From the NCBI RefSeq assembly GCF_026914185.1, contig NC_070565.1, forward strand, positions 2,294,001-2,358,000: DNA of 64,000 nt, in the 5' to 3' direction. Under the pieces are notes generated by a model, which saw only the letters and a list, made by a program, of their open reading frames with translations, was not told the origin of the DNA and did not search any database. A program made the translations under genes and the position numbers. The DNA comes from Puccinia triticina. Taxonomy: Eukaryota; Basidiomycota; Pucciniomycetes; Pucciniales; Pucciniaceae. Numbering within the stretch: the first letter of the stretch is position 1; each line of letters opens with the position of its first letter. Positions 51,702-62,878 of the stretch are shown one piece after another.

Positions 51702-54700
51702 AAACAAGGAGTTGTTAGTTAGTGTTGGCGTTAGCGATTTGGTTGATAGTAATGCATTCGACCCCCAATTGTTTATTCCTCTTAACCTCGCGCCGCACAC
51801 CCTCCTTGAGCATACCACGACTACCACCCCTCGTCCGGCCAGATTCCTGGTGGATTCGGGGGCCACGCATAATGTGTTGAGCCTCTCTTTTACGGCTAAA
51901 TATGGGCTATTAGGCCTGGCGTCCTCGTGCACAAGGACGATCGCGGGCTTTGATGGATCGACAAAGAAATCTTCGTACGAGCTGGAACTCCAGCTCGAGG
52001 GGATGACCCGACCCTCTCGGTTCATCGTCACTCAACTGAAGGATACCTACGACGGAATATTAGGGATGCCGTGGATCAAACGGTTTGGGCACCTTATTGA
52101 TTGGAGGACGTGCTCATTCCGACGGGGGGATGGCTGCACTGCGACCGTGGAAGCGGTTTCGTCATATCCGACAAAAGCCTCGACAGATGGGGAGGAGCCC
52201 GTGAGGCAAGCGAGGATATTTGACGAGGGGGTGTGTGCTTCAAGCACGTTGACGCCCCCGCAATGTAAGCTCGATTTCCCTTTGATCCTTACCCCGTTAG
52301 AATCAACTGGCAAGCAGGATCCTCTCCTAGAAAGCCAATCCCACAGAACATCGGGAGACTCATTACGACGGGACAAAGGCTGCATTGCGACCGCGGTGGC
52401 GGTATCGTCTTATCCGACAAAAGCCTCGCCAGACGGGGAGGAGCCCGTGAGGCAAGTGAGGATAGTTGACGAGGGGGTGTGTGCTTCGAGCACGTTAGCA
52501 CTCCCGCAATGTAAGCTCGATTTCCCATCCCTTGACATTCCGAGAGAATCAACTGGCAAGCAGGATCCTCTCCTAGAAAGCCGCAATGACAGGACACCGA
52601 CGAACCACACCATCACCTCGGGCGGGTCGAACCGGGTCGGGAACATCGCAGTTGCTGATGCAACGTCGTCTTATCCGACAAAAGCCTCGTTAGACGGGGG
52701 AGGGCCCGTGAGGCAAGTGAGGATATTTGACGAGGGGGTGCGCACTTTTAGTGGGATAACGCCCCCGCAATGTGAGTCCCCAGCACACCTATCCCTTAAC
52801 CCCAGTGAAGCAGCTAGCAAGCGTCTGCCCATACTAGGACATCCAACAGAAACAATCATCGATACGGCTAAGACGTCTTGGTCCACATCGGCCCGATTGG
52901 CGGCTGAGGCACGACGCGTGGGGCCAACGAGGACGGTGGAGGAGATGGTACCACAGCACTACCATTGGTACCTACATTTGTTTCAGAAGGTTGGCGCTCA
53001 GCGACTGCCACCAAGGCGCCAATACGACTTCCGGGTGGATCTAATACCGGGCGCCACCCCGCAGGCCAGCAGGATCATTCCTTTATCGCCCGCAGAGAAT
53101 GAGGCAATGGACACCCTGATCCGCGAAGGCCTTCAACATGGGACCATCAGACGGACGACATCTCCGTGGGCGGCTCCTGTGCTGTTCACGGGAAAAAAGG
53201 ACGGGAACTTGAGGCCTTGTTTTGACTACCGGAAGCTTAACGCGGTTACCGTCAAGAATAAGTACCCGCTGCCGTTGACCATGGATCTCGTTGACAGCCT
53301 CCTCGACGCGGACAGATTCACCAAGCTTGACCTACGAAACGCGTACGGCAACTTGCGCGTCGCTGAAGGGGATGAAGACAAACTTGCATTCGTGTGCAAG
53401 GCTGGACAGTTCGCACCGTTGACTATGCCGTTCGGCCCAACTGGGGCACCAGGATTCTTTCAATTTTTTATCCAGGACATACTACTTGGACGCATCGGGA
53501 AGGACGTGGCGGCCTACTTGGACGACATCATGATCTACACCCAGAAGGGATCCAATCATGAAGAAGCGGTCAACGGAGTCCTCGAGACATTGGGCAAGCA
53601 TCACTTATGGCTCAAACCCGAAAAATGTGAATTTGGGAGAGACGAGGTCGAGTACTTGGGACTTCTGATTTCATGCAACCGACTGCGCATGGACCCGGCA
53701 AAGGTCACCGCCGTGACTGACTGGCCGGCACCCACCAACGTCACCGAACTCCAACGTTTTATTGGGTTTGCCAACTTCTACAGACGGTTCATCGACCATT
53801 TCTCGGGGACTACCCGGCCGCTACACGACTTGACAAAAGGGGATTGAACCTTCCATTGGGACCATCGATGCCAACTGGCGTTCGAGCGTTTGAAAACGGC
53901 ATTCACTACGGCGCCAGTGTTGAAAATCGCCGACCCATACCGGCCGTTTATACTAGAGTGTGACTGTTCGGATTTTGCGCTAGGAGCTGTGTTGTCGCAG
54001 GTGTGCGCAAAAGACGGCGAGCTACACCCTGTAGCGTTCCTATCCAGGTCCTTAATCCAGGCGGAGCGTAATTACGAGATTTTCGATAAGGAATTACTGG
54101 CAATCGTGGCATCTTTCAAGGAATGGAGGCACTACCTGGAGGGCAACCCCCACAGACTAGAGGCAATAGTGTACACTGACCACCGTAATCTGGAGAGTTT
54201 CATGACAACAAAGAAACTCACTAGGCGCCAAGCTCGATGGGCAGAGACGCTGGGATGCTTTGACTTCGAGATTGTTTTCAGACCCGGCAGACAGGCCGCC
54301 AAACCAGACGCGCTGTCCAGACGCCCGGATCTTGCCCCGGCGAAGGAGGACAAGTTGTCCTTTGGACAATTACTACGACCGGATAACATCACACCTAAAA
54401 CATTCGCGGAGGTTGCGGAATTCGACGGTTGGTTCGTGGACGAGTCGTTTGAGGCTGAGGATGCGGCGAGGTGGTTTGAAATTGATGTGGTAGGGGTTGC
54501 GGATCAAGACGAATCAGTGGAGGAAGAGAACCCCATACCGTCGGACACGGAATTGATAAGTCTTATCAGACTTGCTACCCCCAATGACCCACGATTAACG
54601 GGGCTGATGAATGATCTGACGACCCGCCCGGATCAGCGCGGATTCACTACGGTGGAGGGCCTGGTGTATCGTCATGGGCGAATTGAAGTACCGGCAGACG

Positions 54701-56013
54701 ATGGCATCAAGACGGCAATACTTCGGAGCCGGCACGACAGCCTACTAGCAGGCCATCCGGGAAGGGCCAAAACACTAGCACTGGTCAGACGCTGTTTCAA
54801 CTGGCCGTCGGTAAAGCGATTCGTCAACCGCTACGTGGACGGTTGTAGCTCATGCCAGCGTGTGAAGCCATCTCTGCTGAAACCGTACGGGACCCTAGAG
54901 CCTTTGCCCATACCCGCGGGCCCGTGGACCGACATTTCTTACGACCTGATCACAGATCTACCGGAGTCAAAAGGCAACGATTGCATCCTTACGGTGGTCG
55001 ACCGATTAACTAAGATGGCACATTTCATTGCGTGCAAGAAGTCGACAACGGCAATCCAACTGGCGGACCTCATGACTCGGCACGTATGGAAGTTACACGG
55101 TACACCCAAAACAATAGTGTCCGACAGGGGAAGCATATTTGTGTCCCAGATTACGAGAGAACTCAATAGACGCCTCGGCATACGGCTTTGTCCTTCAACG
55201 GCCTATCACCCGCGAACCGATGGTCAGTCGGAGATAGTCAACAAGGCGGTAGAGCAGTATTTACGACACTTTGTCACCTACCGGCAGGACAACTGGGACG
55301 ACCTACTGCCAACAGCTGAATTCGCCTACAATAACAGCGAGCACGTGTCAATAGGGATGTCCCCCTTCAAAGCCAACTACGGGTTCGAGCCGTCCTTCAC
55401 GGGGATACCTTCTCCGGAGCAATGCCTGCCACAAGTGGAGATGCGTCTGAGGGAACTAGCAAAGGTTCAGGAAGAACTGGCCGCCGGGTTGGAAAGCGCT
55501 CAGGAGGCTATGAAGACTCAATTCGACCGGGGTGTCCGCGACACACCGCAATGGAGAGTCGGCGACTCAGTGTGGCTCAACAGCCGGAATATCTCGACAA
55601 CGAGACCTAGCCCAAAATTGGCTCACAGATGGCTAGGCCCCTTTCCTATACTCAAGAAGATATCGTCTGCGGTGTACAAACTAACGCTACCCCCCTCAAT
55701 GAGAGGGGTACACCCAGTGTTTCATGTTTCTGTCCTTAGGAAACAGGAACAGGACGAAATCGCGGGCCGACAAGTGGCACATCCAACGCCGGTGGTTGTG
55801 GAAGGCGAGGAGGAATGGGAAGTGGAAGAGATATTGGACTGCAGAAAAAAGGGAAAGAGACGGGAGTATCTAATTAGCTGGAAGGGATATGAACCGCAAC
55901 ATAACTCGTGGGAACCGGAAGATCATCTGGAAAATTCAAAGCAACTATTGGACGACTTCAACAAAAATTTTCCACAGGCGGCAGCGCGACATAGGACAAG
56001 GAGGAGATTATGA
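51661..56013 (+). pseudogene. Chromovirus Pol (PR-RT-RNase H-IN-chromodomain) with one stop
   Basis: Pol is read by -1 frameshift from gag. It contains protease (FLVDSGATHNVLS, Asp codon at 51853), a linker with a triplicated module (52130-52780), and RT (DYRKLNAVTVKNKYPLPL; FTKLDLRNAYGNLRV; YLDD at 53515-53526). After TGA at 53845-53847, within KGD-stop-TFHWDHRCQLAFE, the same frame continues: RNase H (ILECDCSDFALGAVLSQ; VYTDHRNLESF), the integrase zinc domain (HDSLLAGHPG ... CSSCQ), and the catalytic core with D, D, E (ISYDLITDLPE; IVSDRGSIF; DGQSEIVNKAVEQ). The C-terminal chromodomain (55816-55975; WEVEEILDCRKKGKRREYLI, SWKGYEPQHNSWEPEDHL) probably directs integration to modified histones. 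Apart from the single stop every catalytic residue I checked is present. Confidence 0.92.
52130..52790 (+). repeat. Triplicated ~250-bp module in the PR-RT linker
   Basis: Three tandem copies encode SSYPTKASTDGEEPVRQ, then RIFDEGVCASSTLTPPQCKL. They begin near 52134, 52380 and 52650. The first two also share STGKQDPLLES. The third is shorter and more diverged (FDEGVRTFSGITPPQCE). Frame is kept throughout. Confidence 0.85.
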
Positions 56014-56103
56014 GGGTTAAGCTTTTTTACCCATGAGGTTTTTTTAATGCTGCCCGGGGAAGAGAACGCAGAGCCGGGGGCTTGGGCGTTAAGGGCGGGA
56101 TAG

Positions 56104-56290
56104 TGTTATGAGCTGCACGCGCGCCGTACGCTATGTCACGCCTGGGACATGTTGTAGTTAGTACATGTCACAGCTCTCCACCCTAAGGGGGAGCGGAGGA
56201 GAGATCCCCAAACTCTCCTCATCTAGCAATCTACATAGTTTGCCGCTAGAGGCACGACCCGGTCCTTCTCCCTTAGAGCTGATCCTAACA
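56104..56290 (+). repeat. 3' LTR of the chromovirus
   Basis: 187 bp, no difference from 50316-50502 detected by eye. Preceded by the purine-rich AAGGGCGGGATAG at 56091-56103. Confidence 0.93.
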
Positions 56291-56295
56291 CCCAG

Positions 56296-56982
56296 TCCAT
56301 AAGAAGCGCAGCCAGAAAAGGATTCTACGAAGTCCTCTGTAGCGGGAGGAATACCTGCGTCTTTTACCGTGACCTTGTTTAAAGGCTGGAGATCATGGAC
56401 AACTCGGAGTTTTCCGTTGCCTTTAAGAACACAGAACACTGGGCTTGTATAGGAGGAGGTCGACTGCTTGTATAGGCCGTTGCAAACCCGCTCCCTCAGG
56501 ATTTGGATGTATATTTTGTCCATCTTTGCGGCTGGGATTGGGATTTTCTTTTTCTGCCATGGTTTTTGCTCAACAACCGGGATGATATACCGCAGGCCAT
56601 ATGACTCCTTCAACCAACCACGCTTCGCTTCAGTGAACGCAATTGACTGATTTTGCTCCAACAAAACATTCTTGATGAGGTTTCCTTTGTTGGGCCAAAG
56701 CCAGCCGTCCGGACCAAAGTTCACCACTGCCAGGTGCTCCTCTGTAACCCTTCCCTTTGGGACAAATGGACCCGCTAACAATTGAGGAAGGGGCCAGTAA
56801 GGATTCCAAGAGAGAGGCGGCCACCAAAGAGGAGGGTTCAGACCCTGAGGCATGGCCTGATTGACCGGCTTGACTTTTTGAGACACCGGTTTGTATTTGA
56901 CCGCAAATGCCAAGAACTCCCCAGCTTTCCACACCTCCAGAAGAGCGGATTGGGAACAATGATCTAGCCTGTGCTGAAGCAA
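56296..56982 (-). pseudogene. Gypsy-2 RT, N-terminal part
   Basis: The open frame reads KGRVTEEHLAVVNFGPDGWL, LKESYGLRYIIPVVEQKPW, VLKGNGKLRVVHDLQPLNKV and TEDFVESFSGCASYGLG. It is cut at 56295 by the CCCAG duplication and resumes at 50310. It matches Gypsy-1 29100-29622. Confidence 0.8.
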
Positions 56983-57050
56983 ACGCCAGGTTCAAAACCC
57001 TGCCGGATTCTCAAAGGGTGCCTTATCTGCATATGACCAACCAAAAAATG

Positions 57051-57131
57051 GCAAGTGTGGCATGTCTTAGGGTTTTGAAACAAGCGTGGGTATCTACCCT
57101 TGGAGGTGCACATTGGAGAGAACTTACTTTT
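57051..57131 (-). promoter_or_regulatory. ORF-boundary cassette d (Gypsy-2, before pol)
   Basis: The sense strand runs AAAAGTAAGTTCTCTCC ... GGGTAGATACCCACGC ... GCCACACTTGCC. It keeps the splice-donor core but has lost the TGTGAG end. Confidence 0.5.
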
Positions 57132-57189
57132 AGCTCCTCCATCCTCCGTGGCATACCAAAATAAACCAATCCTTTCTCCACCTCCACCC

Positions 57190-57480
57190 AATAGTTAGCT
57201 AGTTTCACCTCATCGCAGAGGATTGTTAGTTTACCCTCATCGCGGAGGCTTGGAAGTTTAGCCTCATTGCGGAGGGTCCTTGCAGAGGAAACTAGTTTAC
57301 CTTGTCGCAGAGGGTCACAAAGGACAAGAATAGTTTATCCTTGTCGCGGAGGGTCACGCAGGATGAGACTAGTTTATCATCTTTGCGGAGGGTCACAAAG
57401 GACAAGACTAGTTTATCCTTGTTGCAGAGGGTCACAAAGGACGAGACTAGTTTATCCTTGTTGCAGAGCGTGAAACCAGT
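57190..57480 (-). repeat. 39-bp coding-compatible tandem repeat in Gypsy-2
   Basis: Units of GTTTATCCTTGTTGCAGAGG, GTCACAAAGGACGAGACTA repeat at 39 bp. On the minus strand they encode TLCNKDKLVSSFV repeats within an open frame (57292-57627). The same repeat lies at 29985-30190 in Gypsy-1. Confidence 0.75.
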
Positions 57481-57621
57481 ATCTTGAGATGAAACGTTTT
57501 GTTCCAGAGATGAGTAAACTTGCTGCAAGGTTGAGGAGGGAGGAAATTCCTCGTTGGAGAGAGGTACCCGGTGGGATGAAAGTCCACCTGGAAAAGAAGA
57601 AGAATGCAGAACCGGCGAATT

Positions 57622-57708
57622 GCTCACGAGTGTGGCCCGAGTTTATGTCTTTGAAATTGCGGTAGCATCTACCCAGGAAGTGCATACTTGGAGGGGGAAC
57701 TTACTTTG
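57622..57708 (-). promoter_or_regulatory. ORF-boundary cassette e (Gypsy-2, after protease)
   Basis: The sense strand runs CAAAGTAAGTTCCCCCTCC ... GGGTAGATGCTACCGC ... GCCACACTCGTGAGC. It ends where the 13-residue-repeat frame opens. Confidence 0.55.
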
Positions 57709-58007
57709 AGTCTCCATTGCCCCTGCAAAAAACCCATGCTGCGCGCCGGGCGCCAATTGCGTGCCTTTAGGAGAGTCGGAAGAAAACACGCAAGAGAGAA
57801 GTGGAGACGGGGAACAAAAAGAGATTGAGTCAATGTTTTTGAAAGTTTGCTGATTTTCTCGATGTTTTCTGGTTGAAGTACTTGAAGGATGCGCGACTGA
57901 TGAAGATAACGAATCTGAATAAATAGGAACCTCTTGAATGGAAGTCAATCTGCTGGTCAGATTTTAAGTCCTAGAATTGAAACTGCCGGATGATGGACCA
58001 ACGCCAT

Positions 58008-59918
58008 TCATAAAAAATGCGAGTCCTCCTCGGAGTCCTTGTGGATGCGCCTGCAATGCGCCAACACTCCCTTCTTGCCGTAAGCCGGAAACTTGCGCTC
58101 CCACTTCCCTTTTTCCACAGGGCAGAGAGTCACTTCAATGTTTTGTCCACTAGAATCAGGGAGGATGATCCGTTCTCTGGCAGCTGACAAGAACATTAAC
58201 GTAGCTTTGAAATTCATCAGGAAGGGTCGTCCCAAAATGAACAGACCATCAGCGCGCGTAATCCAGAAATGGCAAGAACCGACGATAGAGCGCCCCACAC
58301 AAATGGGGACATCCTTTGCCACCCCTATTAACTTGCACACTTGATCATTGATCCTATAGACGGCCGAGCTAAAGTTTACCCTGGGTGTCAAGTCCAACTT
58401 CTTGGCCAACAAGTCTGAGATGATGTTTAATTGTGATCCGTAGTCCACTAACGGCAACAAGATGGTTTCTCCATCCCCTACACTACAGTTGAGTTAGCCA
58501 AGGGGACAAGAGTAGAGATTTGGGTCAATTCCTTCCGCTAGCGTCCCTGAGTTCACTTTCAGCGCCTTTGAACCGACCTTGACCCGCCTGCAAGAGACCC
58601 ATTCCTTCACGCTATCCGCTACAGAAGGAGAGATAGAGCAAATCTTGGTGACTGTTGTCGTCACCTGCAGATCAAAGATCTTCTTGATGAACCCGTCTGT
58701 TGCATCTGGGTGATCACGAGAGACCTCACACTCAAACCAGACTTTTGGCTGTGATCCGGTTGCCTTTGGCGGAGTGACCGCTTGAGCTGGAGTTTCCTTG
58801 GGAATAGAGGCTGCTGGGGCGCATACGAAGGTTGCAGAGATCCGCAACTCGTCTTATACTTGGTTGCAGCCAAATTGGATGCCTGGAGAGTCGGTGTCAA
58901 GGGCCTGGGTGGACCAGAAGAAGACGTAGGCTGGTAGGAAGCCACAACATGTTGGATTGGGCGGCTGCGATTGAATGGGATGAGAGCGCCGTTTGGGAGG
59001 AAGAAATTTGTTCCCCTTGTCCTCTTGTCCTTATCCTTTTGAAGTTCCATGCAACAAGACGTACCGTGGCGCTCACGGTGGCAATAGTAGCAGATTAACG
59101 GTGGGCGCTCGATCGTGCCCGGAGTCTGTTCCTTCTTCATGTACTGTTCAAAAGCCTTGAACATCTTGGTGAGTTCCTCCATCAATGGTTCCGTCTTGGT
59201 TGTTGCCTCCGGCGCCTTTGGTCGCTGCTCATCAGCCATCTTCTTCATCACCTCATTTGCTGCTTGAAATGGGGAAGACACTGGCGCAGACAAACAGGTA
59301 TCTTCAGAAGTAAGATAGATCTGGCCTTTCATGAAGGTGTCTACAGCACCTCGCAAGACCTTGAAAGAAGGAAGCCGCGCCCGTTTATTGGACGTGACAA
59401 TAAGCGTACTCTCTTTGATGAGCTGATCTTGGATTCAACTCTGAAAACCCTCCAAGAAGGCCCAGTAGAATGGCTTCTTGAGCTCCTTGGCTGACTCCAC
59501 GTGGCTCTTTGAAACCAGATAGGCTTGGATGGGATCCCAAGCCTTGCAAAAAGAATGGTAATCCAATACCAAAGAGACTCCTCCTTTCTGCACCCAAGTG
59601 TTGACTAAGCCGTTGATTTTGCACTTGGTGAACAACGCCTTATCCACGTCAACCACTCAGCATCAAAGCCTTGAGCTTGGTCCAGTTGGGCGGCTTGTAG
59701 CCATCTAGAGTCGCCAAAATTGTGGGTGTCTCCCCGGACTCAACAAATGATCCAATCTGACAGGCTTTGTCGTAATCTGACGCACTATCCAACTCAGCCG
59801 CCAGCTCTTAGTCATTGAGAAATTGCTCCACGTCTGAGCCCGCAAACTTCAATCCCTTGTCTTGCGGTTTGATTTTAACCATTCTTGACCAAGGAGGGTC
59901 CGCAGTTGCGTTGTCCAT
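58008..59918 (-). pseudogene. Gypsy-2 Gag and protease
   Basis: The start is ATG at 59918 (MDNATADPPWSRMVKIKPQD). An early TAA follows EQFLND at about 59808. Gag continues in broken frames (LDYHSFCKAWDPIQAYLVS; a helical TKTEPLMEELTKMFKAFEQY). The zinc knuckle CYYCHRERHGTSCC is at about 59090. After a TAG at about 58494 the protease frame reads LPLVDYGSQLNIISDLLAKK, with Tyr in the DSG active site, and ends GLFILGRPFLMNF ... HKDSEEDSHFL at 58008. The altered DSG triad means the protease is dead. Confidence 0.75.
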
Positions 59919-59964
59919 TTCAAAGGGAAGTCTGACAAGAAAAGACAAACAGAAATCAAAGGGT

Positions 59965-60029
59965 GGCAATGATGCTTGACGAACAGCAGTAGACTTCGGA
60001 GGTGCTACTAAGTGGAGGGGACTTACTTA
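59965..60029 (-). promoter_or_regulatory. ORF-boundary cassette f (Gypsy-2, before gag)
   Basis: The sense strand runs AAGTAAGTCCCCTCCACTTAG ... then a weaker match to GGGTATCTACTGC. It lies just upstream of the gag ATG. It is the most diverged member, but the GTAAGT donor core is intact. Confidence 0.4.
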
Positions 60030-60261
60030 TACTACCCCTTTTTCCCCGCAACTGAACACTAAGCCAAAGACAAGAACCAAAAGATCAAGAGAAGCCTGAA
60101 ACGTCTTGATCCTTTGAAACAAGGCTTAAGACGTGGAACCGCACAAGCGTCGAGATAGTTGAAGTGAAAGGAGATCTGGGCAAGAAAAACCCAGTAGGTT
60201 CAGCTAAGATTCTGAGATGGAAGATTGATAGGAGTATATAAAAAGAAAAGAAAGAAATTTT

Positions 60262-60340
60262 AACAGCCAAGCGCCTCAAAAACCACAGTGCAAGACTGTA
60301 AATCTTGAGGTCGCTGGTTCGATCCCGGCTCGGGGGACCA
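60262..60340 (+). other. tRNA-Tyr-like primer-binding region of Gypsy-2
   Basis: The plus strand reads as the 3' three-quarters of a tRNA: anticodon stem CAAGA/TCTTG (60291-60307) with loop CTGTAAA, anticodon GTA at 60298-60300, variable AGGTC, T arm GCTGG-TTCGATC-CCGGC, TCGGGGG, discriminator A, and CCA at 60338-60340. On the minus strand it gives TGGTCCCCCGAGCCGGGA, a PBS placed four bases from the 5' LTR. The 5' part (AGCCAAGCGCC) only partly resembles a tRNA D-arm, and no matching 5' acceptor strand is seen. Confidence 0.8.
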
Positions 60341-60344
60341 AATA

Positions 60345-61180
60345 TGGAGCTCCGCTTGGTGCTAGGCCGGCGGCAGCACTGGGAGGGGAATAGTGCTCTG
60401 GGAGCTGCCCTCGCAATTGGGTCTGGATGAGTTGTGAGATTTGAATGGATAGCTGGTGTGGAAGTGGTTTTTGGGGAAGTTTGCCGGGGTTTAGATCCTT
60501 GGCGGCAGTTGGGTTTTGCTGGGAAATGGATCAGGGAAAAGATTCTTGATGGGCTCGCTGGACTTGGGGACTCGGGAGAGGAGAAAACAGATTGATTTTC
60601 TATTGATAGCCTCCCAATTTTGGATCAGATTGAGTGCTATGGTCCCCCATCCTCCAAGTTCGCCTGGAACTTGGATTCCTGGAGACCTGTCACAGATCAG
60701 TCATCATCTCCTTGTGCGCCATGCGCGCGCACCCACTGCAAACAACAACAAGACAAAGAAAAGAAAGGACAACACAAGACAAAAAGAGACATAAACCCGG
60801 AAAACCAATGAGACAAAGATAACTAGAAGCTGAGAGATGGAAGGGGAGAGGGAAACAGAAAAGGATTGATCAACCTATAACAGAAACACTAGAAATAAAC
60901 CCACAGAAACAAAACTTCCGTGTTAGGACCAAGAAATGTGAGAGTTGGCTTGAGTGACAGGAAAAGATGAGTAAGGAAATTAGGAGGGGGGGAAAAAGGG
61001 AAAGAAAAAGGAAGGAGGGAAGAGGAGGGAACAGGAGAGAGAGGAAAATTGGAAACAGGGAACTGGAACTTGAGGGGTGAATCTTGAGGGCCTTGAAATT
61101 ATAAACCTAGAGACTGATGCCGGTGAGAGCGGAAACTGAGAAGCTGAGAATTGAGCTTGACCACTGTATTGGCCACCACA
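60345..61180 (-). repeat. 5' LTR of Gypsy-2
   Basis: Homologous to 47302-48133. It contains a local duplication (CTTGAGGGGTGAATCTTGAG at about 61069) absent from the other copy. Confidence 0.85.
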
Positions 61181-62559
61181 CCGGGCGGACCAAAATCCAT
61201 TTATTCCTCTTGGTGAATCTGACGGCAAGCTTTGGCCTGGGAGACGACTGTGAGCAACAACACGGAGAAAGTGATGTCCAGCGTACATGGAGTAATTCTT
61301 GTGTCTCACAGGGCAAGTTTGGGGTTACTGAGGGCGGCCATTACGAGTCCAAACGGGACTCTTACAGTCATATCTTGGGGCGGCACTCAGAATATGACAA
61401 CCCAAAAGGATCCAACTCACCAAGTCGGAGGTACCTTGCTGAATGTTCTTTTTGCTGGGGAGACGCATGGTGTTGTCATTGACCAAAGTTGTTTGTTGGA
61501 ACCTAATTTGAGTCTGAAAGTCAAACTTTTCAGCATCGTATTATTAGATTGGCTGGTCAACTGATTACACCAGGAAAAAAAGTAGTCACTTGATGGCAAG
61601 TGAAATGATGCAGCTTTAGGTTCAACTCCAACACTGCTCCAATGCTACTCCAATCCTTCTCCCCTCCTTCAGCACATCACCAGACAATGCTCAGCTCATG
61701 CAAGGCTTGTAATCTTTTATTTTCAACCCCTTCAAAATAGCTGATCACGGCGCATGGGTGGGTACAAAAACTATGTATAATATAGCTGATTGGGCAGCCC
61801 AATCAGCGGGCTACAACCAAAAAAATTGAGAAATGCAGCTGTTGAAAATCATCTTTTCCACCTCAGCCAGCAGCGGGGCCAACAGTGTGTGAAGGAAAGT
61901 TACCAGCAGCCAACCTACATCCCCCTCAAACACCCAATAGACAGCCTCCAACATCATTGCCCGGGCCAAATCTCCAAACAACTTGGTGGGCCATATCCCA
62001 CCCAGTTGATCCCTCTGGTCCTTGGAATCTGGCTCCCATACTTGGCCAGGGGCCCGGAAGGACATCTGTGCAGCTAATGAGTGCTTGCTTGCTTTTTTTT
62101 CCCTGCTTGAAGTGCTTTTTGAGTTGGTGGTCCACTCCACATACTCGCCCAATCATCATAAAACTCCTCGGCTGAGGTAGAGATTGTGATGGGATCTCAC
62201 AACCATTCAAGGGAATTTGGACACATTGGCATGAGGGGAAGGCTTTGAGCTTGGCAAGATGGTGGGTTAAAAGTTTGCCCAAGAACTTGCCCTTGGGTTG
62301 CTGCGCTGCACTGACATCAGTGGCACTTTTAGCACTGCGCAACGGTCTACCGCTGAGCCTCCAGCCCAACCAGTGTTAGCGCAGCGGTAAGAGCGCTGCA
62401 CTCACATTGAATGCAGTGGCTTGCCGCGGACACCTGCTGTTGATCAGCATTAGCTCAGTGGTGCTCAAGGGTGCTAACACTGAAAATCAGTGCAGCACAA
62501 TGGAAATTCCAACACTGGGTAATTACATTACACTATGTTATCCAACCTATCTCAGTAAT
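61181..62559. other. No gene firmly recognised
   Basis: A plus-strand frame at 61232-61564 (VHGVILVSHRASLGLLRAAI; TLLNVLFAGETHGVVIDQS) is protein-like but has no known motif and overlaps another frame. 62371-62480 has an inverted pair CAGTGTTAGC/GCTAACACTG and two tRNA A-box-like words 74 bp apart (TAGCGCAGCGG at 62377, TAGCTCAGTGG at 62451). Confidence 0.35.
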
Positions 62560-62730
62560 CACCACGTGCAAAAACGGTTCATGTTACGTGATCAGGTTGC
62601 ACGGTCCTGAAGCTGCTACATGAAATTCAATCCGCAGTCACTTTGTCTCTGCCTGCGGAATGAATGTCATGTTACGGCTTCAGGACCGAGCAACCTGATT
62701 ACGTAACATGAACTGTTTTTGCACGCGGTG
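62560..62730. mobile_element. 171-bp hairpin MITE with 54-bp arms
   Basis: The arms CACCACGTGCAAAAACGGTT (onwards to CCTGAAGC) and the reverse complement CACCGCGTGCAAAAACAGTT pair over 54 bp with few mismatches. A second inner pair (ATTCAATCCGCAG/CTGCGGAATGAAT) fills most of the loop. The flanks share only AAT, so the target duplication is unclear. Confidence 0.75.
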
Positions 62731-62878
62731 AATGTAACTATTTTAGTTAAAGCAAGCTAGATTATCACTATCAGTAATGACCATTTGTTTTCCCAAAACC
62801 GTAACGTAATGGCAGGTTTTTTTTTGTTTCCCCCCAAGATGGATAATGTAATGCATCCTGCCCCTGGATAATGCATTA

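Larger units (their letters stand above)
50316..56290 (+). mobile_element. Young Ty3/Gypsy chromovirus
   Basis: Two 187-bp LTRs (50316-50502, 56104-56290) look identical base for base. The 5-bp duplication CCCAG occurs at 50311-50315 and 56291-56295. Gag and Pol are otherwise complete, with Pol order protease, RT, RNase H, integrase, chromodomain, the layout of Tf1/sushi-type chromoviruses. Its GC content and codon use are higher than the flanking AT-rich remnants. One TGA (53845-53847) interrupts pol. Total length is 5975 bp. Confidence 0.96.
47302..61180 (-). mobile_element. Gypsy-2: old LTR retrotransposon split by a chromovirus
   Basis: LTRs of about 832-836 bp (47302-48133 and 60345-61180) enclose, in minus-strand order, a tRNA-Tyr-like PBS region, cassette f, gag-protease, cassette e, a 13-residue-repeat ORF, cassette d, RT/RNase H, integrase and cassette c. 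Removing the chromovirus (50316-56295) leaves about 7.9 kb. No matching target duplication is seen outside the LTRs (CAGTA and CCGGG), so an end has changed or the element recombined. Stops, frameshifts, a mutated protease and a deletion in integrase make it inactive. Confidence 0.87.

Noticed and set aside
60262..60340. Functional nuclear tRNA-Tyr gene
   Set aside because: It ends with an encoded CCA, lacks a matching 5' acceptor strand and clear D arm, and sits exactly at the PBS position of a minus-strand LTR element.
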